DNA from: Dechloromonas denitrificans
Lineage (GTDB): Bacteria > Pseudomonadota > Gammaproteobacteria > Burkholderiales > Rhodocyclaceae
Direction: 5' to 3'
Assembly (NCBI RefSeq): GCF_020510665.1
Contig: NZ_CP075187.1
Span: forward strand, 3,355,001 to 3,419,000
Length of the DNA: 64,000 nucleotides
Positions 21,010 to 31,787 of the stretch are shown in pieces. Made by a program: the position numbers and the translations under genes. The notes under the pieces are model-generated. The model saw only the letters and a list, made by a program, of their open reading frames with translations. It was not told the DNA's origin and ran no database searches. Position 1 is the first letter of the stretch. Each line of letters begins with the position of its first letter.

Positions 21010-21429
21010 TCAGTGATGTTGACCGCAGCCACCGGCTGCTGGACGAGTACGGGTATCGATATCGCGGGACAAACCCTGGGCTTCGAGTTGGGTCAGATAT
21101 TCAGCCCACAGTTCGCTGTGATGTTTCCCCAGATTGTAGAGAAGATCCCAGGAGTAGAGACCGCTGTCATGACCATCCGAATAGACAAGACGCAAGGCAT
21201 AAGTACCGACCGGTTCGATGCGTTCGATATCGACATTACGTTTACCCGCCTGCAGGGTTTCCTGACCCGGGCCATGACCGCGAGCCTCGGCTGAAGGCGT
21301 CATTACACGCAAATACTCGAAATCAAGCTGGAAAGATTCACCACTTTCGTAGTTCAGCTCCAGCAATCGAGATTTCTGGTGCAACTTGATTTCGTTTGGA
21401 ATGGGCGTATCCCGATCCATACCCGCCAT
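21010..21429 (-). CDS. DUF971 (gamma-butyrobetaine hydroxylase-like N-terminal domain) protein
   Basis: A 139-residue protein carrying a single DUF971 domain ([29 protein letters not shown] ... [25 protein letters not shown]). This small domain occurs at the N-terminus of carnitine-pathway hydroxylases and alone in many proteobacteria, where its role is not settled. It sits directly before ubiE, as in other betaproteobacteria. The C-terminus is His/Gly-rich (GGCGQHH). A GAGAACACT leader precedes ATG 21429. Confidence 0.85.
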   Translation of the reverse strand: MAGMDRDTPIPNEIKLHQKSRLLELNYESGESFQLDFEYLRVMTPSAEARGHGPGQETLQAGKRNVDIERIEPVGTYALRLVYSDGHDSGLYSWDLLYNLGKHHSELWAEYLTQLEAQGLSRDIDTRTRPAAGGCGQHH

Positions 21430-21491
21430 AGTGTTCTCCTGGATAAGACCGTTAGTTTAGCGTACTCGCAGGACCAAGACGGCAAGATAGG

Positions 21492-23018
21492 TCAAACCGG
21501 CAAGTAGCTGATCCGGTCAAAATCGGCACCGCGCTGCAGGATATGGTGCATTTTGACCAGCCATGTTTCGCTGCCCGAGCTGACTTCAAGAATCCGGCCC
21601 GGCTGGTAGACGCCAAAAGGCATCACGATGGAGCTTTCTTCCTTGATCGCCGGCAGGGCCGGCAACTGGAAAGCTCTGACATAGCGTTTGCTGTCAGCCG
21701 ATTTATCTGCCGCGAGGCGCACGCCAATACCCGTTGGCAAGCCCGGCAAGGTTGCAACACCGACAATCACGCTGGCATCCGGTTTTTCCATCAGCCAGGC
21801 AATTTGAGCCAGCAAGAAATGTTCGCCATCATGCGGCGAAATCAGCACCAGCTGGCTGTGCATGATCTTGTGGCCGGCATTGCTGCGCATCAGCCGAAAA
21901 CCGTTGGCGGACTGATCGATCGCAGCCCACTCGTCGATCGGAAAATTGGCCTTGGGCTGCGCTGAAACCACCTGGGAGGTTTCAATCCGGTCACGGAAGG
22001 TGAACAGCTGCTCCAGTTCCTTGCGCGAATAGGCCAGTGCCGCATCGGGCTGAACAAACTCTTTGCCCGTCACGAAAAAATGCATCGCATCAAAGCCGCT
22101 CGCAACGCGGGCAGTGCCTTTGGCGGCAAACCTTCTGAATTTCCTGGGCGATTCGGTTTGTGCCCACGGGCGAATCAGGCGGTTCAGCAGCTGGATGACC
22201 TGTCCCGTCGTTTCCTCACCCAAGCCGAGTTGCGACGGTGTAATCCGCTCACGCAACTGGTGCAGCATGTGCTGGATTTGCTGGCTCAATTGCAGCGTAT
22301 CCAGCCTGCGCGCATCGCTACCGGGAACGGCAAGCTGTTTGCCCGAATGCAGCGCCAGATCCTTTTCCAGTTCGATCACGTAGGGGCAGGCAGCCTGTTC
22401 ACGCCCCATCGGATGAATTGACACCAGACCGGCCCACATGCCGGCCCAATGACGGATCAGGTTCATTTCCCTGAAACTGCTGCGGTAAGGGCTGGCCAGG
22501 TCGACCAGCAGCAGGGTGACGTAAGCTGCCGCACAGTGCGTTTCCTGGGTTCCATGTTCAAGCGCATCCTCAACAGGCGTGGTTGTCACCCCCCATTGTT
22601 CTGCCGCGCTGTAATAGCGGTGCAAACGGCGCCATGCACCGGGAGGCAATTCCCGGCGTGCTCGGAAATGCTCAAGAATGACCATCCCGCTGTAGTAGAG
22701 GCAACGGTGCAGGATGGTGGCAACCAGTTCGGCATAATCCGGATTACCGGCATCGGGCTCGACCAGACGGGCGCAGAGGGCATAAGCCTGGCTCATCTTT
22801 TTCCAGACCCCGACAACCCGGCCAAACACGGCCGCTTCGTCATCCGCAAGGATCAGGGGCTTGTTCTGATAGCGGCGAGCCAACTCTTCCTCGACATAGC
22901 ACATCGGCGGACGGGCCTGTTCGAGCAAAGCCAGCAGGCAATCGGGAGCAGGCGGCTGGGTCAGCAGGGCATCGAGAAACTCGACCAGCTGCTGCTCGGC
23001 CATGACCAGATTGCTCAA
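21492..23018 (-). CDS. Conserved protein of unknown function, possibly PilZ-like at the C-terminus
   Basis: A cytoplasmic, mostly helical protein of at least 508 residues that I do not recognise by name. Near residue 380, AIDQSANGFRL has the DxSxxG pattern of c-di-GMP-binding PilZ domains, but a clear RxxxR partner is not seen, so this is only a hint. The start is unsettled: TTG 23018 and ATG 23003 lack a Shine-Dalgarno, while the frame stays open for 25 more codons (DSRFSTPLVIRDQ...) back to an ATA at 23093 that overlaps the TAG stop of the HIT gene and has GGAGG just upstream. No signal peptide or membrane segment. Confidence 0.7.
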   Translation of the reverse strand: MSNLVMAEQQLVEFLDALLTQPPAPDCLLALLEQARPPMCYVEEELARRYQNKPLILADDEAAVFGRVVGVWKKMSQAYALCARLVEPDAGNPDYAELVATILHRCLYYSGMVILEHFRARRELPPGAWRRLHRYYSAAEQWGVTTTPVEDALEHGTQETHCAAAYVTLLLVDLASPYRSSFREMNLIRHWAGMWAGLVSIHPMGREQAACPYVIELEKDLALHSGKQLAVPGSDARRLDTLQLSQQIQHMLHQLRERITPSQLGLGEETTGQVIQLLNRLIRPWAQTESPRKFRRFAAKGTARVASGFDAMHFFVTGKEFVQPDAALAYSRKELEQLFTFRDRIETSQVVSAQPKANFPIDEWAAIDQSANGFRLMRSNAGHKIMHSQLVLISPHDGEHFLLAQIAWLMEKPDASVIVGVATLPGLPTGIGVRLAADKSADSKRYVRAFQLPALPAIKEESSIVMPFGVYQPGRILEVSSGSETWLVKMHHILQRGADFDRISYLPV

Positions 23019-23089
23019 TGGCAGGCGGGAAAGGTAATCCTGTCCGGCCTGCTGATCGCGAATGACGAGAGGGGTCGAGAACCGGCTGT

Positions 23090-23539
23090 CTATGATGCCT
23101 CCGGGATATACGGCAAATCAGCCAGCGCAGCATCCAGTGCGGCAGTGATGCGTTGATTGCTGATTTCTGGCCGGGCAGTTGTACTTTCCCGCTGGACCAG
23201 CCCCCAGATGGGTTCGGGGAAGTTCCGGTCATCCTGCCAGCGAGGAATGATGTGCCAATGCAAATGCGGCACGACATTGCCGAAACTGGCCAGATTGATC
23301 TTGTCCGGGGAGAACAGGTCACGCACGACTTTTTCGACCTGCAAGACAACCGCCATCAGATAGCGCTGATCGGCGCTGCCCAGATCGCTCATTTCCCGTA
23401 CGTGCCGGCCCCAGATAACCCGGCAGAATCCCGGGAAGTTCGCATCGGCAACGCGCACAATCCGGCACGCAGGAGATTGCCAGAGAATTTCCCCGCCAGG
23501 GTTGTTGCACAGTTCACAGGTGCCGTTGCTGGTGTTCAC
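23090..23539 (-). CDS. HIT-family hydrolase
   Basis: A 149-residue histidine-triad protein. The catalytic triad motif HLHWHIIPR is present around residue 96. An N-terminal CELCNNPGG cysteine pair could bind zinc. Members hydrolyse nucleotide phosphoramidates or dinucleoside polyphosphates; the substrate here is unknown. The gene lies directly upstream of the unknown 508-residue protein on the same strand. Confidence 0.88.
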   Translation of the reverse strand: MNTSNGTCELCNNPGGEILWQSPACRIVRVADANFPGFCRVIWGRHVREMSDLGSADQRYLMAVVLQVEKVVRDLFSPDKINLASFGNVVPHLHWHIIPRWQDDRNFPEPIWGLVQRESTTARPEISNQRITAALDAALADLPYIPEAS

Positions 23540-23619
23540 GTCAAATCACTCCGGTCATTCCAACAGAATTACACCGTCTGGCCAATATCGCAAGTTGAAC
23601 CGGAAAATGCCTGGATTGC

Positions 23620-23632
23620 ACGGTCGACCGCG
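23620..23632. repeat. Palindromic motif ACGGTCGACCGCG, occurrence 1
   Basis: The 10-base palindrome CGGTCGACCG lies in the gap between the FAD oxidoreductase stop (23648) and the HIT start (23539). The same core recurs in intergenic DNA at 48567 and 58862 and, with one change, at 52070. Function unknown. Confidence 0.5.
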
Positions 23633-23647
23633 AAATCCAGGCCAGAA

Positions 23648-26600
23648 TCACAGCAAAACGCGCTCAATCCCGCCGTTATTGGCGCGATCGACATATTGTG
23701 CAGCCCAGTTTTCACCCAGCAGATGCTTGGCCATCTCGACCACGATGTAATCCGCCTTGGTACTGGCATCGTCATCGTAACGCGACAGCCCCTGCAGGCA
23801 GGCCGGACAGGATGTCAGAATCTTGACCTCACCGCTAAAGCCATCAGCCCGCAGCTTCTCGGCACCGCTTTCAATTTCCTGCTGCTTGCGGAACTTCACC
23901 TGGGTCGCAATATCCGGCCGTGAATAGGCGAAGGAACCGGAATCACCACAGCATCGATCGGTCAGCGGCACTTCCTGGCCCATCAGCGACTTGGTCACGG
24001 CGAGCGGGTTGTAGGCCTTCATCGGGGTATGGCAGGGATCGTGGTACATGTAACGCGTACCATTCACCCCCTCCAGCTTGACGCCCTTTTCCATCAGGTA
24101 TTCGTGGATGTCGAGCAGGCGGCAACCGGGGAAGATCTTTTCAAACTGGTACTTCTGCAACTGATCCATGCATGTTCCACATGAAACAATCACCGTCTTG
24201 ATATCAAGGTAGTTCAGCGTATTGGCGACGCGATGGAACAACACGCGGTTGTCCGTCGTGATCTTCTGCCCCTTGTCTGCATCGCCGGAAGCGTTCTGCG
24301 GGTAGCCGCAGCACAGGTAGCCCGGCGGCAGCACCGTCGTGGCACCCGTTTCGTAAAGCATCGCCTGCGTGGCCAGACCGACCTGCGAGAACAGACGCTC
24401 CGAGCCGCAGCCCGGGAAGTAGAAGACTGCTTCCGAATCGCCGCTCGCCACCTTGGGATTGCGGATGACCGGAATAACCTTGTCATCCTCGATATCAAGC
24501 AAGGCGCGTGAAGTCCGCTTCGGCAGGTTGCCCGGCATCGGCCGGTTGAGGAAGTGGATGACCTGCGTCTTGACCGTCGGCGCGCCCACTGTGGCCGGCG
24601 GATGCGCCCGGGTATCCTGGACCAGGCCAATCGCCTTGGCCGCCTTGTGGGCCAGACGCTGGGCCTTGAAACCGAAGTCCATCATCACGCCGCGCATCAG
24701 CTTGATGGTCGCCGGGTCCTTCAGATTCAGATAAGTCATCGCCGCCGCGGTACCGGGGCTGAAGCGCTTCTTGTCCTGTTTGCGCAGGAAATTGCGCATC
24801 GCCACGGAAACATCGCCAAAATCGATGTCGACCGGGCAAGGCTTGACGCAACGATGACAGACCGTGCAATGGTCGGCAACATCGTTGAATTCGTCGAAAT
24901 GCTTGAGCGAAATGCCGCGCCGTGTCTGTTCCTCGTACAGGAAGGCCTCGACCAGCAGCGAGGTACCGAGAATCTTGTTGCGCGGGCTGTAGAGCAGGTT
25001 GGCGCGCGGCACGTGGGTCGAGCAGACCGGCTTACATTTGCCGCAACGCAGGCAGTTCTTGACCATGTCCGAAATCTTGCCGATCTCGGACTGCTCCATG
25101 ATCAGCGACTCGGTGCCAAGCAAGCTGAACGACGGCGTGTAGGCATTGCCCATGTCGCCACCGGGCATCAGCTTGCCCTTGTTGAAACGGCCTTCCGGGT
25201 CGACCTTCTGCTTGTAGGCGCGGAAGGGGCCGATTTCCTCGTCGGAGAGGAATTCAAGCTTGGTGATGCCGATGCCGTGCTCGCCGGAAATCACACCGTC
25301 CAGACCGCGCGCCAGGTGCATGATGCGTTCGACCGCCTTGTGCGCCGTCTGCAGCATCTCGTAGTTGTCGGAATTGACCGGGATGTTGGTATGCACGTTG
25401 CCGTCGCCGGCGTGCATGTGCAGGGCGACGAAAACGCGGCCGCGCAGCACTTCCTTGTGGATCGCTTCGATACGCTCAAGGATCGGACGATAAACGCTGC
25501 CATCAAAAATCTTGGACAGGCGAGCCTTCAGTTCCTGCTTCCACGAGGTGCGGACCGAAAAATCCTGCATGCGGTGGAAAAGCACCGGATTGGCCGCCTT
25601 GTTGGTCAATTCTCCAGCCACCACGCCATAGTCGGCAAACTGAGCCTCGGCGTCGGCCAGCGGCATGTCCAGATTGGCCAGCAGCCAGGCCCAGCGGCGA
25701 CGGACCGAAGCTACATAATCCAATGCAGCCTGGCGGCGATCGCCGATCAGCACGGCCTTGTCGACATTGGCATCGCCTTCGTGCAGCGGCAATTCGCCTT
25801 CGAGGAGTTGGCTCAGGGCATCGCACAGCGCCAGCTTGTTCTGCGTGGACAGCTCGATGTTGATGCGCTCGATGCCGTCGCAGTACTCGCCCATGCGCGG
25901 CAGCGGAATAACCACGTCTTCATTGACCTTGAAGGCGTTGGTGTGGCGCGAAATGGCGGCGGTGCGCGAACGATCGAGCCAGAATTTCTTGCGTGTTTCA
26001 GCGTCGACCGCGATAAAGCCCTCGGCAGCACGCAGATTGCACATGCGTACAACTTCGGAAGCGGCCTTCATCACCTCGGCTTCGTCGTGACCGACGATGT
26101 CGCCGATCAGGACCATCTTCGGACGGCCGTGGCGTTTGGCCTTGGTCGCGTAGCCGACGGCCTTCACGTAGCGCTCGTCGAGGTGTTCGAGACCCGCCAG
26201 CTGGACACCGGCGGCATGGCCGGCACCGCCCGGCTTGAAGTAATCGGTGATTTCAACAATCGCCGGCACGGCCTCACGGACCTGGCCGAAGAATTCGAGG
26301 CAAACAGTGCGCGAGATCGGCGGCATCTTGTGCAGTACCCAGCGCGCCGCGACGATGATGCCGTCGGTCCCTTCCTTCTGCACGCCCGGCACGCCGCCGA
26401 GGAACTTGTCGGTCACGTCCTTGCCCAGGCCGACCTTGCGGCAAGCGGCACCGGGCATGCTGAGGACTTCTTCGCTCAGCAGCTTCTTGCCGCTCGGATC
26501 AAAGCGCTTGAGGCGGAATTCGACCAATTCCTGCTCGTGGATCTTGCCGTAGTTGTGGTTGAGGCGTTCGACCTCCAGCCAGTTGCCGTCCGGATCGACC

Positions 26601-27523
26601 ATCTTCCACCAGGCCAGATTGTCGAGCGCGGTGCCCCACAGCACGGCCTTCTTGCCGCCGGCGTTCATCGCGATGTTGCCGCCGATACAGGAAGCCGAGG
26701 CCGAAGTCGGGTCGACCGCGAAAACGCGGCCGGCCAGCGAGGCAGCTTCGGAAACGCGGTCGGTCACGACACCGGCACCGGTGCGGATGGTGGCGTAGGC
26801 TTCCGTATGCCCCGGGAGAACGATGTTCTCGACCGGACTCATGTCGATCAGCTTTTCGGTATTGATCACCGCCGAATACGGCGTCAGCGGCACGGCGCCG
26901 CCGGTATAGCCGGTGCCGCCGCCACGCGGGATGATGGTCAGGCCGGCTTCGAAACAGCCGCGCACAAGGTGACCGATCTCTTCCTCGGTATCCGGGTAGA
27001 GGACGACGAAGGGGTATTCGACACGCCAGTCGGTCGCATCGGTGACGTGCGAAACGCGAGCCAGGCCATCAAAGGCGATATTGTCCTTGCGCGTGTGCTT
27101 GCCGAGAATCTTCTGGACCTTGCGGCGCAGATCATAGGTTTCGGAAAACCGTGCTGCGAAGCGGTCGACCGCAGCCTGTGCAGCGGCAACCAGACGCTTG
27201 ACCTTGGCAGCCCGCTCGGGGTCCTCCGTCTCGCTTTCTGCCCGGCGCTTCTCGACCTCGGTCAGGCGATGGCGCAGGGCATTGACCAGCGCATTGCGGC
27301 GCTCCTGGTTATCAAGCAGGTCGTCTTCGAGATACGGGTTGCGCTGCACGACCCAGATGTCGCCCAGCACCTCGTAAAGCATGCGTGCCGAACGCCCGGT
27401 AACGCGCTCGACGCGAAGCTCGTCGAGAATTGCCCAGTTATCGGCGCCAAGCAGGCGGATGACGATCTCGCGATCGGAAAACGAGGTGTAGTTGTAGGGG
27501 ATTTCGCGCAGGCGGGCAGTCAT
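23648..27523 (-). CDS. Large FAD/iron-sulfur oxidoreductase (DUF3683, GlcD-like, FeS, CCG domains)
   Basis: A 1291-residue multidomain protein. An N-terminal DUF3683-type domain (about 1-150) is followed by an FAD-binding_4 domain ([13 protein letters not shown]) with an FAD-oxidase C domain as in D-lactate/glycolate dehydrogenases. Two 4Fe-4S ferredoxin-like motifs follow ([26 protein letters not shown]), then two CCG domains (FPGCGSE...LCCGYP; SCGTC...DPCHT...CCGDSG) as in heterodisulfide-reductase/GlpC-type subunits. It probably oxidises a 2-hydroxy acid and passes electrons to the quinone pool from the cytoplasmic side; the substrate is not known. The codons around the CCG motif SCGTC contain a parS-like sequence. 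Confidence 0.88.
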   Translation of the reverse strand: MTARLREIPYNYTSFSDREIVIRLLGADNWAILDELRVERVTGRSARMLYEVLGDIWVVQRNPYLEDDLLDNQERRNALVNALRHRLTEVEKRRAESETEDPERAAKVKRLVAAAQAAVDRFAARFSETYDLRRKVQKILGKHTRKDNIAFDGLARVSHVTDATDWRVEYPFVVLYPDTEEEIGHLVRGCFEAGLTIIPRGGGTGYTGGAVPLTPYSAVINTEKLIDMSPVENIVLPGHTEAYATIRTGAGVVTDRVSEAASLAGRVFAVDPTSASASCIGGNIAMNAGGKKAVLWGTALDNLAWWKMVDPDGNWLEVERLNHNYGKIHEQELVEFRLKRFDPSGKKLLSEEVLSMPGAACRKVGLGKDVTDKFLGGVPGVQKEGTDGIIVAARWVLHKMPPISRTVCLEFFGQVREAVPAIVEITDYFKPGGAGHAAGVQLAGLEHLDERYVKAVGYATKAKRHGRPKMVLIGDIVGHDEAEVMKAASEVVRMCNLRAAEGFIAVDAETRKKFWLDRSRTAAISRHTNAFKVNEDVVIPLPRMGEYCDGIERINIELSTQNKLALCDALSQLLEGELPLHEGDANVDKAVLIGDRRQAALDYVASVRRRWAWLLANLDMPLADAEAQFADYGVVAGELTNKAANPVLFHRMQDFSVRTSWKQELKARLSKIFDGSVYRPILERIEAIHKEVLRGRVFVALHMHAGDGNVHTNIPVNSDNYEMLQTAHKAVERIMHLARGLDGVISGEHGIGITKLEFLSDEEIGPFRAYKQKVDPEGRFNKGKLMPGGDMGNAYTPSFSLLGTESLIMEQSEIGKISDMVKNCLRCGKCKPVCSTHVPRANLLYSPRNKILGTSLLVEAFLYEEQTRRGISLKHFDEFNDVADHCTVCHRCVKPCPVDIDFGDVSVAMRNFLRKQDKKRFSPGTAAAMTYLNLKDPATIKLMRGVMMDFGFKAQRLAHKAAKAIGLVQDTRAHPPATVGAPTVKTQVIHFLNRPMPGNLPKRTSRALLDIEDDKVIPVIRNPKVASGDSEAVFYFPGCGSERLFSQVGLATQAMLYETGATTVLPPGYLCCGYPQNASGDADKGQKITTDNRVLFHRVANTLNYLDIKTVIVSCGTCMDQLQKYQFEKIFPGCRLLDIHEYLMEKGVKLEGVNGTRYMYHDPCHTPMKAYNPLAVTKSLMGQEVPLTDRCCGDSGSFAYSRPDIATQVKFRKQQEIESGAEKLRADGFSGEVKILTSCPACLQGLSRYDDDASTKADYIVVEMAKHLLGENWAAQYVDRANNGGIERVLL
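24173..24188. promoter_or_regulatory. parS-like site inside the FAD oxidoreductase gene
   Basis: TGTTCCACATGAAACA differs from the chromosomal parS consensus (TGTTNCACGTGNAACA) at a single central position. It is about 14 kb from parAB. On the coding strand it spells GTT TCA TGT GGA ACA, a run of codons unusual for this GC-rich genome. The single mismatch is what preserves a conserved cysteine codon. ParB binding is unproven. Confidence 0.45.
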
Positions 27524-27619
27524 GGGAGCAGCCGGAGGTCCGTCAAAAGGTGGATTTTAGCGTATTGCAACGCAACATGCCGGCACAGGTGGACTGGTCC
27601 GGCCGGGCAAAGTTCAGCT

Positions 27620-27650
27620 TTCCCTGCAAACCGGCCAATTTGACCGGCAA
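27620..27650 (-). terminator. Weak terminator-like hairpin after the YqaA gene
   Basis: On the minus strand CCGGTC-AAATT-GGCCGG can form a six-pair stem (one T:G) followed by TTT. It lies in the 149-bp gap between the YqaA stop (27673) and the oxidoreductase start (27523), which otherwise shows no clear signal. The stem is short and the U tract poor. Confidence 0.3.
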
Positions 27651-27672
27651 ATGGGGAATGCTCAACCTTCGT

Positions 27673-28098
27673 TCAGAGACCGATGGCGCCCTGGGCCACC
27701 AGCCAGTAACGGACAAATTTGCCCAGCGCCATGAACAGGCAGCAGGCCGCCCAGTGCAAGCGCAACCAGCCGGCCGCGATGCACAGGGCATCGCCAATCA
27801 GCGGCAACCACGAGAAGAGCAGCAGGGGGCTTCCCCAGCGCTCGACCCATGCCTTGGCCGGCAGCGACTCCAGGCGTTGCCAACGTGGCAGGTAGCGCCC
27901 GCAACCCCAGGAAAACATGCCGCCCAGCGTGTTGCCTGCGGTCGACACGGCTAAAGCGGCAAAAAACGATTCCGGCTGGAGACGCAGCAACGCAAACAAC
28001 GCGACTTCCGAACCTCCGGGCAATAGCGTCGCAGCCAGAAAACTGTAGAGGCCAAGCCCCCACAGACCATACACCGGATCAAATTCAAGCAGGCTCAA
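27673..28098 (-). CDS. YqaA-family (DedA-like) membrane protein
   Basis: A 141-residue inner-membrane protein of the YqaA/SNARE-associated (DedA-like) family. [19 protein letters not shown] and [18 protein letters not shown] are characteristic, with about four transmembrane helices. Relatives of this superfamily are implicated in lipid transport and membrane homeostasis; the role of YqaA is not defined. It starts with TTG at 28098, overlapping the TGA of the chemoreceptor gene (TTGA), so translation is probably coupled. Confidence 0.82.
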   Translation of the reverse strand: MSLLEFDPVYGLWGLGLYSFLAATLLPGGSEVALFALLRLQPESFFAALAVSTAGNTLGGMFSWGCGRYLPRWQRLESLPAKAWVERWGSPLLLFSWLPLIGDALCIAAGWLRLHWAACCLFMALGKFVRYWLVAQGAIGL

Positions 28099-30110
28099 GT
28101 CCGGAAGCTGGCCGCACTCTGTTCCAGACCCCGTGCCACACCTTCAAGCGCCCGGACTTCTCCGAGCAACTGCCTGGCCTGGTTCGAATTCAACTCGGCA
28201 CCTTCGGCAATCCGTTCAACCGCCTGGGAAATGGTGTGGCTGGTTGCACCTTGCTGTTGTGCCGCACTGGCGATCTCGGTCGATGCCTCAACCGAGCGCC
28301 GACCTGCTTCGGCAATCGCCCCCAGTGCTGTTTCAGCATCGGCCGCCAGACGTCGGGCCTCCTGGGCCTGCTGAGCGATCTGCTTGGCGGCTTCGGCCGC
28401 ACGGGCCGTGCCGGACGAAGTGGCAGAAACCGTCTGGGCAATACGATTGGTGAATTGCGTCGACTTCTCGGCCAATTTGCGCACCTCGTCGGCCACCACG
28501 GCAAAACCCCGCCCGGCCTCACCGGCCCGCGCAGCTTCAATGGCCGCATTGAGTGCCAGCAGATTGGTCTGATCGGCCAATTCCGAAATCGAACTGGCCA
28601 TGCCGGCGATTTCGCTGGCATTGACCGCCAGCTGAGCCATCAAGGCCTCGGCACTAGCCGTTTCCTGGGCGATCTTGTGCATTTCGGCAGAGACCGAATT
28701 CGCCGCAGAAGTACCCTGCTGGGCCAGCGCAAGGGTTTCACCTGCCGCATTGGCCGATTGCCGGGTCTGATTCGCCGTATGCGAAATGCTTTCCGAAAGC
28801 TGTTCGATTGCCGTCGCCAGTTCAGCCGCCGAGGCGGATTGCTCATCGGCGGAAGAGGTGGCTGCCAACGCAGCCTGTTCGAGCGACTTGGCAGAAGAGA
28901 AGGCGGTGGCCGAGGCGCTTGAAATATTGCCAATCAAGCGACCGATGTTGTCGCGCGCAGTATTTGCCTCGTGTGCAATGATGCCGATTTCGCAACTGGC
29001 GCTCGGAATCGGCTGGGAAAAATCCCCCGCCCCCATGCGACGAACGCCCTCAACCACCGGCTGCACGCCGGCCAGGCCCCGTGTGGCCGCAAACCAGGCG
29101 GCAAGAGCACAAAGCACGGCCCCCAGCAAACAGGCAAACCCCAGTTGCAGGCGAATCGAGCTTGCATTCTTGTTGTATTCATCGATCCAGGTTCCCCCGG
29201 CGACCGTCCAACCCCAACTCGGCGAACGTTTGAAGACGACGATTTTTTCGCGCTCCCGGCCTGTTTCGTCGTTATAGGGATAAACGATGGTCCCTTCATC
29301 CTTGGCGGACATTCGCGCCGCCAGCATCGGCAAAGGTCCCTGAACTTCGCGCGCCGTCTTGCCCTCCAGCTTGGGATGCAAGGTCAGGAAGCTGTCATCC
29401 GTATTTTTTTCGATCTTGATCGCGTACGGGTAACCAGTATCGCCGAATTTCATTTTTTTCAGCGTTTCATTCAGGCGCCCCATGTCTTCGCTGACATCGC
29501 TGCGCACCGACCAGGCCCCCAACACCTTGCCCTGGGCGTTTTTGAGCGGCAAAAATGCGCTGACATAAAACTTTCCGCCACGCTGGACAACGCCCGACCA
29601 TTCCTTGCCCTCCAAAACCGTCAGGGTTTCCGGCGCATTGGCTGCAATCGGCTTGCCAACCATGCTCTTGCCCTCCTTGTCCTTGAGCAAGGTGGCAACG
29701 CGCACCATCTCTCCCTGACTATTCAGGAGCAGCAGCGCAGGTTCGGCAATCAGAATCTCCTTCCAGCGAGCCATCAAACGCTCATTGGCATTGACCACTT
29801 CGCCGGCAACCCGGAAAACCGGCAGGCCGAAAGCGTCCTTTTCGGTCGAAACATCAGCGGCTTTCAGCGTGTCACCCAGCATGGTCTTGAGCACGCCCAA
29901 GCGTTTCATGCCCGCCGCCTCGTGACTTTTTGAGGTCAGCTCAAGCAGATCGACGACCGCCGATACCTGACCCCGGGCAGCCTCTTCCGCACTGGCTCGC
30001 TCCGCTTTCGAGAAGGTGAGCAATGAAAACAAGGCAACTGCTGCGAAAGCAATCGCACAAACGGCAGCAACCACCGCACTCACCCGCGTAGCAAGCTTTT
30101 CCGACAACAT
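28095..30110 (-). CDS. Methyl-accepting chemotaxis protein with a periplasmic Cache domain
   Basis: A 671-residue chemoreceptor. An N-terminal transmembrane helix ([22 protein letters not shown]), a periplasmic Cache-type sensor domain (about 40-310; [30 protein letters not shown]) and a second membrane helix lead to a cytoplasmic signalling domain. Its hairpin tip, [40 protein letters not shown], is canonical. A HAMP region is only weakly recognisable ([14 protein letters not shown]). ATG 30110 is preferred over 30143 because GGGAGAAG precedes it. The C-terminus lacks the CheR-binding pentapeptide. Ligand unknown. Confidence 0.92.
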   Translation of the reverse strand: MLSEKLATRVSAVVAAVCAIAFAAVALFSLLTFSKAERASAEEAARGQVSAVVDLLELTSKSHEAAGMKRLGVLKTMLGDTLKAADVSTEKDAFGLPVFRVAGEVVNANERLMARWKEILIAEPALLLLNSQGEMVRVATLLKDKEGKSMVGKPIAANAPETLTVLEGKEWSGVVQRGGKFYVSAFLPLKNAQGKVLGAWSVRSDVSEDMGRLNETLKKMKFGDTGYPYAIKIEKNTDDSFLTLHPKLEGKTAREVQGPLPMLAARMSAKDEGTIVYPYNDETGREREKIVVFKRSPSWGWTVAGGTWIDEYNKNASSIRLQLGFACLLGAVLCALAAWFAATRGLAGVQPVVEGVRRMGAGDFSQPIPSASCEIGIIAHEANTARDNIGRLIGNISSASATAFSSAKSLEQAALAATSSADEQSASAAELATAIEQLSESISHTANQTRQSANAAGETLALAQQGTSAANSVSAEMHKIAQETASAEALMAQLAVNASEIAGMASSISELADQTNLLALNAAIEAARAGEAGRGFAVVADEVRKLAEKSTQFTNRIAQTVSATSSGTARAAEAAKQIAQQAQEARRLAADAETALGAIAEAGRRSVEASTEIASAAQQQGATSHTISQAVERIAEGAELNSNQARQLLGEVRALEGVARGLEQSAASFRT

Positions 30111-30237
30111 TACTTCTCCCTGAAAGACCTGTTTTTTCGCCAATTCTGCGCTGAAGACCCTTGCCCCGCAATGCCTGGAAAGACAAAGGCGCCCCTAAGC
30201 TGCTAGATTTCGTCTTTTGCCTTACCGGAAATCCACC

Positions 30238-31776
30238 ATGCATGCCGTCCCCGACTACCTTGAAAAAGTTCTGAATGCTCAGGTTTACGACGTGGCAATC
30301 GAAACGCCGCTCGAACTGGCCAACAACCTTTCTGGCCGGGTCGGCAACAAGATCATTCTCAAGCGCGAGGACATGCAGCCGGTTTTCTCCTTCAAGCTGC
30401 GCGGTGCCTACAACAAGATTTCCAGCCTTTCTGCCGAAAAGCTGAAGCGCGGCGTGATCTGCGCCTCGGCCGGCAACCATGCCCAGGGTGTCGCACTGTC
30501 AGCCAGCAAATTGGGCTGCCGGGCCGTGATCGTCATGCCGACCTCGACACCGGGCATCAAGATCGACGCGGTCAAGTCACGCGGTGGCGAAGTCGTGCTG
30601 CACGGCGACTCTTTCGACGAAGCCTATGCCCACGCGGTCGAACTGGAAAAAAGCGAGAAACTGACCTTCGTTCACCCCTTTGACGACCCGGAAGTCATCG
30701 CCGGCCAAGGTACCGTGGCGATGGAAATCCTGCGCCAGCATTCGCGCCACAATGGGCCGATCACGGCCATTTTCTGCGCCATCGGCGGCGGCGGCCTGGC
30801 GGCGGGCGTTGCGGCCTATATCAAGCGCCTGCGTCCGGAAATCAAGGTGATCGGCGTTGAAACCTTCGATGCCGACGCCATGAAGCAATCGCTGGCTGCC
30901 GGCAAGCGCGTCCGGCTCGACCAGGTTGGCCTGTTTGCCGATGGCACCGCCGTCAAATTCGTCGGCGAGGAAACCTTCCGACTGTGCAAGGAATACCTCG
31001 ATGAAGTGATCCTGGTCGATACCGATGCCATCTGCGCGGCGATCAAGGATGTTTTCGAAGACACCCGCTCGATTCTCGAACCGGCGGGTGCGCTCGCTGT
31101 CGCCGGGGCCAAGGAATACGCCCGCCAGCACAAGCTGAAAGACAAGAACCTGATCGCCGTGACCTCCGGTGCCAACATGAATTTCGACCGTCTGCGCTTC
31201 GTCGCCGAGCGGGCTGAAGTCGGCGAACGCCGCGAAGCCGTGCTCGCCGTGACGCTGCCGGAGAAGCCGGGCGCCTATAAAAAATTCCTCGGCCTGATCG
31301 GCAAGCGCAACGTCACCGAATTCAACTACCGCTATCACACGGCCAGCGAAGCCCACGTTTTTGTCGGTTTGCAGGTCGTTGACCGCAACGAATCGACCAA
31401 GCTGGTCGAGCAACTGAGCAAGCACGGCTACCCGACCATCGATCTGACCGACGACGAAATCGCCAAGAACCACATTCGCCACATGGTCGGCGGTCACGCC
31501 CCGCAGGTCTGCGAACAGGGCATGAGCGAGTTGGTCTACCGCTTCGAATTCCCCGAAAAGCCGGGCGCGCTGATGAATTTCCTGACCCAGATGAGTGCCG
31601 GCTGGAATATCAGCCTGTTCCACTATCGCAACCACGGCGCCGACTATGGCCGGGTATTGGTCGGCATGCAGGTGCCGCCGGGCGAAATGGGTCAATTCCG
31701 GGAGTTCCTGAAGAACCTCGGCTACGCCCATTGGGACGAGAGCAAAAACCCGGCTTACAAGCTTTTTCTTGGTTAA
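30238..31776 (+). CDS. ilvA: Threonine ammonia-lyase, biosynthetic
   Basis: A 512-residue PLP enzyme that deaminates threonine to 2-oxobutanoate, the first step of isoleucine synthesis. The PLP lysine is K53 in FSFKLRGAYNK, the phosphate-binding loop SAGNHAQG follows, and GGGGLA holds the cofactor. Two C-terminal ACT-like regulatory domains (EKPGAYKKFLGLIG; EKPGALMNFLTQM) match the allosteric, isoleucine-inhibited long form. An upstream TTG at 30217 is in frame, but ATG 30238 is preferred, with GGAA upstream. Confidence 0.95.
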   Translation: MHAVPDYLEKVLNAQVYDVAIETPLELANNLSGRVGNKIILKREDMQPVFSFKLRGAYNKISSLSAEKLKRGVICASAGNHAQGVALSASKLGCRAVIVMPTSTPGIKIDAVKSRGGEVVLHGDSFDEAYAHAVELEKSEKLTFVHPFDDPEVIAGQGTVAMEILRQHSRHNGPITAIFCAIGGGGLAAGVAAYIKRLRPEIKVIGVETFDADAMKQSLAAGKRVRLDQVGLFADGTAVKFVGEETFRLCKEYLDEVILVDTDAICAAIKDVFEDTRSILEPAGALAVAGAKEYARQHKLKDKNLIAVTSGANMNFDRLRFVAERAEVGERREAVLAVTLPEKPGAYKKFLGLIGKRNVTEFNYRYHTASEAHVFVGLQVVDRNESTKLVEQLSKHGYPTIDLTDDEIAKNHIRHMVGGHAPQVCEQGMSELVYRFEFPEKPGALMNFLTQMSAGWNISLFHYRNHGADYGRVLVGMQVPPGEMGQFREFLKNLGYAHWDESKNPAYKLFLG

Positions 31777-31787
31777 TTCTATTTGGT

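Noticed and set aside
24554-27643. 1029-codon open frame on the plus strand opposite the FAD oxidoreductase
   Set aside because: It mirrors the real gene's codon bias on the antisense strand of GC-rich DNA; its translation is His/Gln/Ala-rich with no motifs, while the minus-strand product has FAD, FeS and CCG motifs.
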